Shown: positions 8,760 through 17,121 of the stretch, piece by piece | How the letters are laid out: each line of letters opens with the position of its first letter | Position numbering within the stretch: position 1 is the first letter of the stretch | Origin: Undibacterium piscinae | GTDB taxonomy: Bacteria; Pseudomonadota; Gammaproteobacteria; Burkholderiales; Burkholderiaceae_D | NCBI GenBank assembly: GCA_003970805.2 | Contig: CP051152.1 | Location: 2,356,001-2,420,000 of the forward strand | Direction: 5' to 3' | Length of the DNA: 64,000 nt | Translations under genes and position numbers: made by a program | The notes under the pieces: generated by a model | The model's database searches: none | Told to the model about the DNA's origin: nothing | What the model saw: only the letters and a program-made list of their open reading frames with translations

Positions 8760-9400
8760 ATGTCGCCAAAAAAAATTCTGCCTTTGTTATTGCTAGCCGC
8801 ATTCGCCACGCAAGCTGCCAACGCGAGTATTTCTTTATTGGCGATAGGCACTTTGGATGGCAGCGGCGCTGATCTGTCCGCGAAAACCTCAGGTTTGCTG
8901 GAAAACGGTTTGGCCGGCAATTTACTCGGCGGCGTCGGTTCTGGCCTGGCATGGGCCGGTGGCAATACCTTTATTGCGACACCGGATCGCGGCCCCAACG
9001 CCACTGCCTACAATCCTCTGGTAGATGACACCACTTCTTACATTGCGCGCTTCCAAACCATTAACTTGGCGCTGACTCAGAACACTTCAGGCTCAGGCTT
9101 GGCCTACAACTTAACGCCGGTACTCAGCGCCACGACTCTATTATCTAGCGCCACGCCTTTGGTGTACGGCACAGGCGCACTGGGCACAGGCACCGTGGGC
9201 AGCACCTCGTATACTTTAGGAAGTGGTGTACCGCTACTCAATGCGATCGACAAAACTAATTATTTTACCGGTCGCGGACATAATTTTGATGCCAGCCGTC
9301 TTCCAGCAACCCGAATAATGCGCGCTTAGACCCGGAAGCGGTGCGGGTCTTAACGGCAAGAGCGTTTTTGGTCTGACGACGCCCTTACGGTAGTCCTGAT
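8760..9400 (+). pseudogene. Esterase-like phytase family protein, broken remnant
   Basis: The first 185 codons encode a secreted esterase-like-phytase protein: signal peptide (KKILPLLLLAAFATQAANA), then GTLDGSGADLS, GVGSGLAWAGGNTFIATPDRGPN and NYFTGRGHNFDASRL. Near 9300 the frame shifts: the +1 frame continues the family sequence (SSNPNNARLDPEAVRV) to 9350, then another shift gives NGKSVF, and traces of a SDEYGPY-like motif follow near 9373-9390. The rest of this ~440-residue family is missing. At least two indels plus a 3' truncation make it non-functional as read. Confidence 0.75.
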
Positions 9401-9731
9401 CAAGGATCATAGAAATTGCAATAAGGTCAAGGGATCCATGGAAAACACTTACCCGTCGATCACGCTCAAGATGGGCTCCAAAGTAAAAAGTATCCGTCTG
9501 GTTGGCGGCGATCATGAAGTTGACTGCAAGATGGATGCCGGCAGTCGGGAAATTCATGCTGAAAGCCTGCTTTCTGAAAAAAGCCTAAACCCTTGCATTA
9601 AAGCCACAGTCGTTTTGTTGTATCTGGCGTGAAATGCCAGCTTTGCCGTGTTTTGCTTTGCGTCTGCTCAAGGTTATAGTTGCATTTAGTCCTACAATGA
9701 GATTCGTCGCATTTTTTGTGGAGAAATTCCC
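9401..9731. other. Unidentified remnant joined to the esterase pseudogene
   Basis: A plus-strand frame from about 9390 through [20 protein letters not shown] to a stop at 9632 looks protein-like but is unlike the esterase family. It may be the C-terminus of a second gene joined by deletion. I could not identify it. The 100 bp after it carry the promoter region of the amidohydrolase. Confidence 0.4.
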
Positions 9732-10658
9732 TTGCTGGCAGCTTACATTACCCACCCTGATTGCCAAAAGCATGAAATGGGACCTGATCACCCCGAATGC
9801 CCTGAGCGTATCGGTGCGATCAATGATCAGCTATTGATCACCGGTCTGCTCGGCTATATGCAAAGCTACGAAGCGCCTTTGGCGACTGAAGAACAATTAC
9901 AGCAAGCGCATTCCAGCCTGTTTGTCCATGATGTGGAAGCACACCGGCCGGCATCGGGCTATGTGCAAGTCGATCCTGATACCCGCATGAACCCGTTCAC
10001 CTATCAGGCGGCAAGACGCGCCTCGGGGGCGGCGGTATTGGCGACCGATCTGGTGATGCAGGGCGATGCCCGCGTCGCTTTCTGCAATGTGCGTCCGCCC
10101 GGCCATCATGCCGGACGCTCTTCCGCCGCTGGTTTTTGCTTCTTCAATAATGTTGCGGTAGGCATACGTCATGCGCTCAATGTGCATGGTTTAGAGCGCG
10201 TCGCCCTGATCGACTTTGACGTCCATCACGGCAACGGCAGCGAAAATATCCTGCATGAAGATCCGCGGGTGCTGATGTGCTCGACCTTTGAAGAAGGCGT
10301 CTATCCGTTTTCCGGCGCCGTGCCTATGGGTCCGAACATGGTCAATGTCAGCTTGCCTAGCCGCTCCGGCAGCAAGGCCTTCCGCGCCTCAGTGACCGAG
10401 ACCTGGATTCCGGCACTGGAAAAATTTCAACCGCAGATGATCTTTATCTCGGCAGGATTTGACGGCCACCGCGAAGATGACATGGGCAATCTGGGCTTGG
10501 TTGAAGATGATTACGCCTGGGTCACCACGCAAATCGTCAAAGTGGCCAACACCTATGCGCAAGGGCGCATCGTCTCTTGCCTGGAAGGCGGTTATGTATT
10601 ATCACCGCTGGCGCGCAGTGCGGCGGCGCATGTCAAGGTCTTGATCGGCGCCGATTAG
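9732..10658 (+). CDS. Histone-deacetylase-like amidohydrolase
   Basis: 308 aa Zn-dependent deacetylase of the class II HDAC/acetylpolyamine-amidohydrolase superfamily. The start is a TTG at 9732 preceded by GGAG, fixed by the conserved beginning AAYITHPDCQKHEMGPDHPE. The tandem histidines are in RPPGHHAG, zinc ligands in DFDVHHGNG, the third ligand Asp in SAGFDGHRED, and the Gly-rich active-site loop in LEGGYVLSPL. Bacterial members hydrolyse acetylated small molecules or proteins; the substrate here is unknown. It stands alone, followed by a small hairpin and a GNAT acetyltransferase, a pairing that suggests, but does not prove, reversible acetylation. Confidence 0.9.
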   Translation: MLAAYITHPDCQKHEMGPDHPECPERIGAINDQLLITGLLGYMQSYEAPLATEEQLQQAHSSLFVHDVEAHRPASGYVQVDPDTRMNPFTYQAARRASGAAVLATDLVMQGDARVAFCNVRPPGHHAGRSSAAGFCFFNNVAVGIRHALNVHGLERVALIDFDVHHGNGSENILHEDPRVLMCSTFEEGVYPFSGAVPMGPNMVNVSLPSRSGSKAFRASVTETWIPALEKFQPQMIFISAGFDGHREDDMGNLGLVEDDYAWVTTQIVKVANTYAQGRIVSCLEGGYVLSPLARSAAAHVKVLIGAD

Positions 10659-10684
10659 GCAACCCCCTTAACATCGCGGATAAT

Positions 10685-10702
10685 CACCGTTTTTTAACGG
10701 TG
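10685..10702 (+). terminator. Short hairpin between HDAC-like gene and GNAT
   Basis: caccgtt-tttt-aacggtg, a perfect 7-bp stem with a T4 loop, ending 8 bp before the GNAT start codon. There is no T-tail, so it may influence translation initiation of the GNAT gene rather than terminate. Confidence 0.4.
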
Positions 10703-10710
10703 CCTCCCCC

Positions 10711-11148
10711 ATGACTAGCTTACACTTCCGTCGCGCCGTGAGTGCCGATATCCCCGCCATGCAAGTGATACGCCTGGCGGTCAAAGAGAACGTGCTGAAT
10801 AATCCGGCACGCGTTCCCGCTCAACTGTACCAGGACTATCTAGACCAACTCGGACGCGGCTGGGTCTGCGAACAGCAAGGCAAGATCATAGGATTTTCGT
10901 ATGCGGCCAGCGCCGACGCTTCGATCTGGGCCCTGTTTGTCAGTCCGGAGGCCGAAGGCAAAGGCGCAGGTGCGCCCTTACTCAGGCTGGCGACCGATTG
11001 GCTGTTTAGTCAGGGTCATCAAAAAGTCACGCTAGGCACGGCGGCCCATACCCGCGCCGACCGTTTCTATGCAAAACAAGGCTGGCTGCGCGGTGACATG
11101 AAGGATGCGGTAGAAGTGATCTACACACTAGAGCGGCCGCAAGAATAA
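10711..11148 (+). CDS. GNAT family N-acetyltransferase
   Basis: 145 aa, the usual length for a single GNAT domain that transfers an acetyl group from acetyl-CoA. It begins FRRAVSADIPAMQVIRL (beta1-alpha1), has IWALFVSPEAEGKGAGAPLL, the acetyl-CoA pyrophosphate-binding motif A (the second Gly of the usual Q/RxxGxG/A is intact as EGKGAG), and ends with the typical FYAKQGW motif B. Substrate unknown. It may share a transcript with the upstream deacetylase-like gene; 52 bp separate them. Confidence 0.85.
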   Translation: MTSLHFRRAVSADIPAMQVIRLAVKENVLNNPARVPAQLYQDYLDQLGRGWVCEQQGKIIGFSYAASADASIWALFVSPEAEGKGAGAPLLRLATDWLFSQGHQKVTLGTAAHTRADRFYAKQGWLRGDMKDAVEVIYTLERPQE

Positions 11149-11156
11149 AAAGTACA

Positions 11157-11237
11157 CCCTGCCAGCGCGCATATCCCATGCGGGCTTCAGGCCAGGCAGA
11201 CTGGAAAGCCGCATGAAATATGCGCAAGCGGTGCCTG
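11157..11237. repeat. Dispersed palindromic repeat, copy 2
   Basis: gcgcatatcccatgcgg (11167-11183) faces ccgcatgaaatatgcgc (11209-11225), between the convergent GNAT and flavoreductase genes. One of the least diverged copies. Confidence 0.75.
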
Positions 11238-11253
11238 TTTATTTTTTAGGCAC

Positions 11254-12918
11254 TCAATACACATCGCGCCGGTAGCGCCCTTGCTCTGTCATCGCTTCCA
11301 GTTGCGCGGCACCAAGTATCTGCGTCAAGGTCGCCGTCACTGCCGCCGCCATGCCGTGCAGGCTGCCGCAGACATAGAGTGCTGCACCATCGGCCACCCA
11401 CAGGCGCACGGCCTCGGCTTGTGCGGCAAGCTGGTCTTGCACATACAGGCGTTGCGGCTGATCGCGCGAAAACGCCAGATCAAGTTTTTGCAGTACGCCA
11501 CTGGCCTGCCACGCCATGATTTCTTCGCGGTAAAAATAATCGTGTTGCCGCTGGCGTTCGCCAAACACTAGCCAATTACGATGATGACCGCATGCGGCCC
11601 TTTGTTTCAGGTGGGCACGTAAGCCTGCCAGGCCACTACCATTGCCTATCAGTATCAGCGGCCTATCATCCGGGGGAGCATGAAAGCTGCGGTTCTCGCG
11701 TATCCGCAGCGCGATCTGTCCACCGCATTCGGCGTAACGACTTAGCCAGCCGGAACCCAGACCCAGCGTGCCATCGGCTTGCTGCATCTGGCGCACCAGC
11801 AAGTCCAGTTTGCCATCTGAAGGAATCGAGGCAATCGAATATTCGCGATGCGGCAAAGGCAGCAGTCTGTCGGCCCATGCCTGCGCTGAACGATTCTCCG
11901 CATCAGTTGCAGGCAGCATCGATGACTCCGGCGACATCGCTGGCACCGCTGGCAATACACAACGCGCCACATGCTGACGCAAGCTAATCCTCGCGCCCCC
12001 GGCTTGCACCATGCTTGCGCCGGACAAGCCATGCGCGCTGAGCCAGCGTTCGACGTATTGCGCAGGATGTTCCGGGCCAATTTCGGCAATATCACCGGCT
12101 TGCCATTGCATGTCCGATGCAGTGGCGCTCAACGCCAGATGAAAGGCCGGCCCACCTGCACTACCGGGATTGAGCAAACGGCGCTCCTGCAAGATCCAGT
12201 TGCCATAGGCCGGTGCGCTCCAGTCCGCCATTTCGGTATGACCAACGAATACACTTAGCTGATGCTGCCAGTGGCGCAATGCGCCCTGCTCGCCCCGGTC
12301 AACTTCGATCAAGTCAAACAGGGTTTGCGCTTGCTGCTGTTGCAACCAGTGTTGCAAGCGATGGCCGAAAGCGCAGTATTGGCTGTATGTGCGGTCGCCC
12401 AGCGCCAGAATGGCGTAACGTAACTGCGCCAGCGGCACACTGGCGCTCATCAATTTGCGCACAAATACGCTGGCACTATCGGGGGCATCACCCTCGCCGG
12501 TAGTGCTGACGATGAACAAGATAGTCTTTGCCTGCTGCAGCCGGGCGGCATCGAGCCGTTCAATAGAAATCGACTGCGCACTCACGCCTACTTGTTGCAA
12601 TGAGTCCAGGGTTTGCCTGGCCAGCAAATCGGCAAACCCAGTCTGGCTGGCGACGACGATCAGTAACTGTTGCTCGGCGCCCGCCGCTGGTGCCAGCGCC
12701 ACGCGGTCTTGCCGGCGCTGGCGCAAAGACGGTAAGGCAAACAACGCGCAAAAGCACAGATAGGCCAGTACGATAGCGGCGGCGGCCAGATAGCGGCTGG
12801 CTTGCCGCTCAGGCACCAGCATCAGCAAGACGGCGGCACTAACGCTAGCGAGTAGCGTCAGGATTTGCAGCCAGCGCGCAGGCTGCAATATCGACTCAAA
12901 AAAACTTCTAAAAACCAT
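11254..12918 (-). CDS. Membrane-anchored NADPH-dependent flavodoxin reductase (CysJ/P450-reductase-like)
   Basis: About 554 aa from the ATG at 12918 (a TTG lies two codons earlier). Two N-terminal membrane helices (residues about 15-65) precede a flavodoxin domain (VVASQTGFADLLA, STTGEGDAPDSA, ALGDRTYSQYCAFG) and an FAD/NADPH ferredoxin-reductase module (REYSIASIPSDG, LILIGNGSGLAGLRAHL, LYVCGSLHGMA, C-terminal YRRDVY). It should move electrons from NADPH through FAD and FMN to a membrane or periplasmic acceptor. It ends a minus-strand operon PepSY, DUF2271, DUF4198, ApbE, reductase. Such operons accompany iron or other metal uptake, so a ferric/siderophore reductase role is the best inference. 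Confidence 0.85.
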   Translation of the reverse strand: MVFRSFFESILQPARWLQILTLLASVSAAVLLMLVPERQASRYLAAAAIVLAYLCFCALFALPSLRQRRQDRVALAPAAGAEQQLLIVVASQTGFADLLARQTLDSLQQVGVSAQSISIERLDAARLQQAKTILFIVSTTGEGDAPDSASVFVRKLMSASVPLAQLRYAILALGDRTYSQYCAFGHRLQHWLQQQQAQTLFDLIEVDRGEQGALRHWQHQLSVFVGHTEMADWSAPAYGNWILQERRLLNPGSAGGPAFHLALSATASDMQWQAGDIAEIGPEHPAQYVERWLSAHGLSGASMVQAGGARISLRQHVARCVLPAVPAMSPESSMLPATDAENRSAQAWADRLLPLPHREYSIASIPSDGKLDLLVRQMQQADGTLGLGSGWLSRYAECGGQIALRIRENRSFHAPPDDRPLILIGNGSGLAGLRAHLKQRAACGHHRNWLVFGERQRQHDYFYREEIMAWQASGVLQKLDLAFSRDQPQRLYVQDQLAAQAEAVRLWVADGAALYVCGSLHGMAAAVTATLTQILGAAQLEAMTEQGRYRRDVY

Positions 12919-12956
12919 TATCAATTACCGGAGAAATATCATCAGCCAAGTTCAGG

Positions 12957-14030
12957 CTAAGCCAGCATGGCCTGCATGGCCGTGCTCATGGTTTCGCTAA
13001 AGCCAGTGGCGCTGCGGCTAATGAAGCGACAGGGCAAACCCAATTGTTCGGCATACGCCAGGCCCGCGGGCAAGCCCATCACCAGCATCGCGGTCGCCAG
13101 CGCATCGGCCTTCATGCATTCGGGATGCAGTACCGTGACCGAGGCCAGGCTGTGTTGCAGCGGCTGGCCGTCACGCGGATCGATGGTGTGCGAATAGCGC
13201 TTGCCCTGATGCTCCCACTGCTGGCGATAATCGCCCGAAGTGGCAACCGATAAGCCATGCAAAGCAAGGATAGTTTGCTGCACCGTAGTTTGCTGCACCG
13301 TAGTTTGCTGCACCGTAGTTTGCTGCACCGTGGTTTGCTGCGGGATGCTTTGCTGCGGCAGAGTCCGGGCAGGATGCTCGAGCTCTACCCACCATGGCTG
13401 CTGATCGCTCTTGCAGCCCTGACCGCGCAATTCACCACCGACCTCAACCAGATACGCAGTCACGCCCTGTTCTTGCAGAAAGCGCGCCACCAGGTCCACC
13501 GCAAAACCTTTGGCGATAGACGAAAGATCGAGCGACATGCCGCCCGGCTGACGTACCCGGCGCATCAGCCGATCGACCTGCAACTGACGCCAACCACTCA
13601 CCTGCATGGCCTGCGCGATCTCGCCAGCGCCAGGCGCGACTGTCGGTTTAGGTAAGGGGCCAAAGCCCCATAGATTGACCAGCTTACCGATGCTGGGGTC
13701 ATACGCACCGCCACTTTGCTGGGCGATGTACAAGGCATAATCGAGCACCTGAAAAAACTCTTGCGGCAACTCATGCCAACTAGCGGCTTGGGCGCGATTA
13801 AATTGGCTGATGCTGGAATCACTCTCCCAAGGACTCATCTGGTCTATCACCAGCGCCAGCTGCCTGGCAATGCCATCCTGCAATTGCTGTGCCGGTAACT
13901 GCGACGGACGCATCAGCCTGACGCTCCAGGTTGTGCCCATGCTGGCACCGGTGAGCTCACACAGTTCGGCATCCGCCGGCAATGTTGGCGGTGCCAGCAT
14001 ATCGTTGGGAATGAGTACGCGCTTATTCAC
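12957..14030 (-). CDS. apbE: ApbE, FAD:protein FMN transferase
   Basis: 357 aa. Flavin transferase that attaches FMN covalently to Thr/Ser of target proteins. Conserved blocks are GASMGTTWSVRLM, DPSIGKLVNLWGFGP, SLDLSSIAKGFAVDLVA, YLVEVGGELRGQG, SVATSGDYRQ, YSHTIDPRDGQP and the Mg-binding region MKADALATAML. The start is GTG at 14030. Unlike most homologues it has no lipoprotein signal, so it is either cytoplasmic or the start is misplaced. A Gln/Thr-rich insertion (about residues 224-253) is encoded by a 15-bp tandem repeat that sits in a loop between conserved blocks. The neighbours suggest it flavinylates an operon product, such as the PepSY/DUF2271 system. Confidence 0.9.
   Translation of the reverse strand: MNKRVLIPNDMLAPPTLPADAELCELTGASMGTTWSVRLMRPSQLPAQQLQDGIARQLALVIDQMSPWESDSSISQFNRAQAASWHELPQEFFQVLDYALYIAQQSGGAYDPSIGKLVNLWGFGPLPKPTVAPGAGEIAQAMQVSGWRQLQVDRLMRRVRQPGGMSLDLSSIAKGFAVDLVARFLQEQGVTAYLVEVGGELRGQGCKSDQQPWWVELEHPARTLPQQSIPQQTTVQQTTVQQTTVQQTTVQQTILALHGLSVATSGDYRQQWEHQGKRYSHTIDPRDGQPLQHSLASVTVLHPECMKADALATAMLVMGLPAGLAYAEQLGLPCRFISRSATGFSETMSTAMQAMLA
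13271..13360. repeat. 15-bp tandem repeat inside apbE
   Basis: Six units: four perfect copies of tagtttgctgcaccg (13271-13330), then two variants (13331-13345 and 13346-13360). The period of 15 keeps the frame and encodes repeated TTVQQ in ApbE. Copy-number change would lengthen or shorten the loop without a frameshift. Confidence 0.95.
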
Positions 14031-14135
14031 GTTCGCTGGTTCACTTTCTTATGCTCAATTAATTGGCAGCTGGCGGAGTATCGACGGTATGCGCCGGGCG
14101 AAACTCCGCATGGGGCATACCAAAAGTCATAGACT

Positions 14136-14984
14136 TTACTGCGGCAACACTTCCAGGCTGGCGACATAACTGGCGCGTCTTTCTTTCGCCGCCGCTATCG
14201 TCGCTTTATTATCGGACACGCTCGCTTCCAGCCAATACATTCCGGCGCCCTGCCAGTTGATGCTGAATTTGCCATCGGCATCGGTGCTTAACACTTGCTC
14301 GCCGAGCTGCTGGCGGTAGCGTATGCCGCCGGCGATCACTGTCACCTTGATGCCGGCCGCCGGCTTGCCATCAAGCAGCAGACGGAAGTGCGCCGCTTCG
14401 CCTGCCACCAGATCATTCGGATGGGTGATGGCGTCCAGCTCCAGCCCCTTGCCCGACACTTCCAGCGCTTTTTTGCCAGGTTTGCCGTTGGTGACAAAGG
14501 TCTCGATACGGCCCTGTAACTGCGTTACTTGCAGCTCTTCCGCAGTGGCCGGGATAGCCTTGCCCAGCGCCTCTGGTGCGCCGCGCCAGCGTTTCGCCAC
14601 GCCGTTCTCCTTGTAATTGGCAAACACGTTCTGGTTCAGCAAACTCAGTTTATAGGTGCCCGTTTGGCTCAGGCGCAGATCAAAGCTGCTGCGAAACTTG
14701 CCGGTGCTGGTGTTCTCAGCCTTGGCCATAGTACCGTCCGGCGTAACGATCATCAGGCTATCGAGTTGCAAAGGCACGTGATCGAAATAAAACACATCGG
14801 AGGCAGCGGCGGCATCGAAACTGACCCAGGGGCTATTGCCTGCCACCACGGTAGAGCTAGGCAATAGGAAACTGCGATGCGCGTGCGCGCTCAAAGGGAC
14901 GGACAAGGCGGCACATAGGCTGACACAGCAGGCAACGCCCTTGGCCAGGCTCCGTGCGGACGGTGTAGTAAAAAATAATTTCAT
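14136..14984 (-). CDS. DUF4198 domain periplasmic protein
   Basis: 282 aa with a clear signal peptide (hydrophobic VACCVSLCAALSVPLSAHA, cleavage before HRSFLLPS). Mature start HRSFLLPSSTVVAG and the end motif GMYWLEASVSD are typical of DUF4198 (CbiK-like periplasmic domain), a family commonly linked to cobalt, nickel or iron transport. The N-terminal His of the mature protein could serve as a metal ligand. It lies between apbE and DUF2271 in the minus-strand operon. A GGGAA site precedes the ATG. Metal-binding chaperone or transport accessory is inferred from family and context. Confidence 0.85.
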   Translation of the reverse strand: MKLFFTTPSARSLAKGVACCVSLCAALSVPLSAHAHRSFLLPSSTVVAGNSPWVSFDAAAASDVFYFDHVPLQLDSLMIVTPDGTMAKAENTSTGKFRSSFDLRLSQTGTYKLSLLNQNVFANYKENGVAKRWRGAPEALGKAIPATAEELQVTQLQGRIETFVTNGKPGKKALEVSGKGLELDAITHPNDLVAGEAAHFRLLLDGKPAAGIKVTVIAGGIRYRQQLGEQVLSTDADGKFSINWQGAGMYWLEASVSDNKATIAAAKERRASYVASLEVLPQ

Positions 14985-15089
14985 CGGTAAATTCCCTTAT
15001 CTTGAAGTATGCGTGAGGTCATCCATGAACAAAAAAGTCTCATGAGTTAAATTCTCATGCGTTAAATTTTTATTAATTGCGGCTGAAGC

Positions 15090-15602
15090 TTAGGATTTAA
15101 TGTTGAGGGTAATCAGGCCCAGCTCATGGCTGCCTTGCACCTTGATGTTTTGTTCGCCTTTAGCCGCCCATTGAAACGGCACCTTGAGCACTTCACGGCC
15201 GCCGCCTTCACGCGCCGCTTCCACCAGCAATTGATATTCGCCTGGCGGCAATTTGGCCAACACCCCTTTATCACCGGAAAAGCTCAGGCTATGCTCGCCC
15301 ACCACGCGGGTAGCTCCGCTGACGCCATCGACCGGCATCTGTAACTCGCGACCGCTGCGACGCCACCACTGGCGCATATCCTTGAGCCATTTTGCACCTT
15401 CGTTATCGCGCTTCTTGAGGTCGTACCAGACCGCCAGATTGCCAGCCAGGGTCTGATCATTGCGCTCTATCCAGACCGCCACATACGGCCGGTGATACTC
15501 GGCCACATTCAGGCGCGGCACTTCGATTTTCACGTTCATGTCAGACGCCAGAGCAGGCGCGGCAAGCAAACTGCCTATGGCAAACGGGAGTAACTTACGC
15601 AT
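15090..15602 (-). CDS. DUF2271 domain periplasmic protein
   Basis: 170 aa with signal peptide (MRKLLPFAIGSLLAAPALA). Family signatures RPYVAVWIERND, LAVWYDLKKR, GAKWLKDMRQWWRRSG, DGVSGATR and the PPGEYQLLVEAAREGGGREV block are all present. DUF2271 proteins are encoded next to PepSY proteins and ApbE-type transferases, and the VSGAT motif resembles the D/SGxT consensus for ApbE flavinylation. That makes it a plausible covalent FMN carrier in this operon (inference). A GGAAGG ribosome site precedes the start. Confidence 0.85.
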   Translation of the reverse strand: MRKLLPFAIGSLLAAPALASDMNVKIEVPRLNVAEYHRPYVAVWIERNDQTLAGNLAVWYDLKKRDNEGAKWLKDMRQWWRRSGRELQMPVDGVSGATRVVGEHSLSFSGDKGVLAKLPPGEYQLLVEAAREGGGREVLKVPFQWAAKGEQNIKVQGSHELGLITLNIKS

Positions 15603-15643
15603 ACGGAATTACCTTCCAAAAATAGTGGTTGATGTTTGTAAAT

Positions 15644-15695
15644 GAGCTTAGTGAGTGAGCTTAGTGAATAAACTTAGTGAATGAACTTAATGAAT
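15644..15695. repeat. Four degenerate 13-bp tandem repeats
   Basis: gagcttagtgagt, gagcttagtgaat, aaacttagtgaat, gaacttaatgaat at 15644-15695. They span the 3' end of the PepSY gene and the gap before DUF2271. The array is AT-rich and may be a slippage product. Confidence 0.8.
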
Positions 15696-16289
15696 AAAGA
15701 TGATGGCGAGCAGTAATGGCAACACCAGACCGAGTGCCAGCACCGGCCAGGTCGCGCGCCGTTTGCCGGCATGTAGCTGCAACAGAAACAGTCCAGTCAG
15801 GCAAAAGATCAGACAAGCGACGGCGAACGCATCAAGAAACCACGACCAGACGCTGCCGGTATTGCGCCCCTTGTGCAGATCATTCAAATAGGCGATCCAG
15901 CCGCGTTCGGTTTTTTCGTATTCGAGTTCGCCGCTGTCGAGCGCGATCCGTAGCCAGGCGTCACCACCGGGACGCGGCAGCGCCAGGTACACCTCTTGCT
16001 CCGACCATTCTGCCGGCTGCTCGGCGACAGCCAGATCCAGATTGCGCTGCATCCAGGAGCGCAGCGGCGGCGGCAATGGTGCACCCGCGGAAATAGCGGA
16101 CGTGGCCGCCTCTGACTGCGCCACCTGGCTTTGCAGCAGAGTCTGTAATAAGGCCGGCGGCAATTGCGCATGCTTATTCGTCAGTACCGGATGCGCCTCT
16201 ATCTGCGCCGAGTGATTCAGGGTAATGCCGGTCACCGCAAACAGCAGCATGGCAATCAGGCACAAGGCCGCGGACGCAGCTGAATACAT
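15687..16289 (-). CDS. PepSY-associated TM helix protein, N-terminus probably lost
   Basis: 200 aa from the only in-frame ATG. Helix 1 (AALCLIAMLLFAVTGITLNH) carries the family motif TGITLNH. A PepSY region follows with the WIAYLNDLHKGRNTGSVWSWFLDAFA motif, then two C-terminal helices. Such proteins form the membrane part of ferric-siderophore or metal reductase systems. The frame is open upstream of the ATG to about 16333 and reads PKLSHLRNQTA, which looks like genuine family sequence, but then runs into the defence-island fragment. The first 20 or so residues, including the usual start, have probably been removed by that junction. First gene of the five-gene operon. Confidence 0.8.
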   Translation of the reverse strand: MYSAASAALCLIAMLLFAVTGITLNHSAQIEAHPVLTNKHAQLPPALLQTLLQSQVAQSEAATSAISAGAPLPPPLRSWMQRNLDLAVAEQPAEWSEQEVYLALPRPGGDAWLRIALDSGELEYEKTERGWIAYLNDLHKGRNTGSVWSWFLDAFAVACLIFCLTGLFLLQLHAGKRRATWPVLALGLVLPLLLAIIFIH

Positions 16290-16357
16290 TGCCGTTTGAT
16301 TTCTCAGGTGTGATAATTTCGGCCCCCAATACCATCAGCATCTGCAGCGCCATCCAA

Positions 16358-16936
16358 TCACTGACCGAATTCCCCTTTCTGATTGAAGTCATCCTCAATA
16401 ATCTGTTTTGCTTGCGCTTTAAGATTATCGGCTCCACGAGTTAAATTTTCTATTTTTTTCGTATTTGCAGAAAACACACTTATTAAATAAAAAGAATCCC
16501 CATAAATTTCTCTAAATTTCTTTGCTTCGGACGTATTCTTAATCGAGTCAATAATAAAACATACTCGACGTGAAGCGAATTTTCCATCCGGGAAAGCAGT
16601 AGCTCTGGATTCAAATATTTTCTCTATCGCTTTTTCAGCAAGAAAAGAGCCCCGCTCATTCTTCTCTCTTAATGCATTACCTTCTTGAATCAATCTACGT
16701 TTTCTCTCTAACCCAGTATCATCTTTATCTCCATTACATTCACCAATCAATTTACTCATCTTGATATGCTCAGAATCGTAATTATATGAACGCAAATTTT
16801 CGATAATTTTTACTGCAATTAATGGTAAATCAACACCAATTGGCCCGCATAATCCAATAACGATTTCGTCGGTATAAAATTTCTCCATCGAGTTCTTCTT
16901 ACTTGATGATCCAGCTTTCGCCATTACTAACGCCAT
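16358..16936 (-). pseudogene. Anti-phage dCTP deaminase (AvcD/DcdV-type), N-terminal fragment
   Basis: Start taken at the ATG at 16936 rather than the GTG at 16960. The roughly 190 residues match the N-terminal P-loop nucleotide-kinase-like domain of anti-phage dCTP deaminases: VIGLCGPIGVDLPLIA (P-loop-like), IKMSKLIGE, RLIQEGNALREK, RRVCFIIDSIKN, REIYGDSFYLISVFS, then QIIEDDFNQKGEFGQ. In complete proteins a zinc-dependent cytidine/dCMP-deaminase domain (HxE, PCxxC) follows, giving 500 or more residues. Here the frame stops right after FGQ, where the PepSY operon begins. The deaminase domain is absent, so it cannot deplete dCTP during phage infection. AT-rich, unlike its neighbours. Confidence 0.8.
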
Positions 16937-17121
16937 AAATAGCTTTCTAAATAAACACACAAATTTACAATATCATATCTATTTCATGAAATACAATTTC
17001 TTTTTGGAAATAATCAATAAAACAACAATGAAGGGCAAATCTGATTAAAATTGAAGTTGATTTGTTAGCGACTTCACCATATCCTGCCAAGCACAGCATG
17101 GCGATTACGTCTTCAATTTCT
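16937..17121. other. AT-rich gap upstream of the deaminase fragment
   Basis: About 185 bp, strongly AT-rich. In studied AvcID systems an inhibitory RNA (AvcI) is encoded just upstream of avcD. This gap is the place where one would sit, but I see no feature that supports it directly. Confidence 0.25.

Noticed and set aside
9234..9557. 107-codon minus-strand frame across the esterase pseudogene
   Set aside because: Overlaps recognisable esterase-like-phytase remnants on the plus strand, so treated as a shadow.
13271..13360. Possible CRISPR array
   Set aside because: Direct tandem 15-bp units without spacers, inside a coding gene; not a CRISPR.
13257..13655. Plus-strand frame with repeated LLHRS units
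   Set aside because: Antisense shadow of the apbE 15-bp tandem repeat; ApbE motifs on the other strand are clear.
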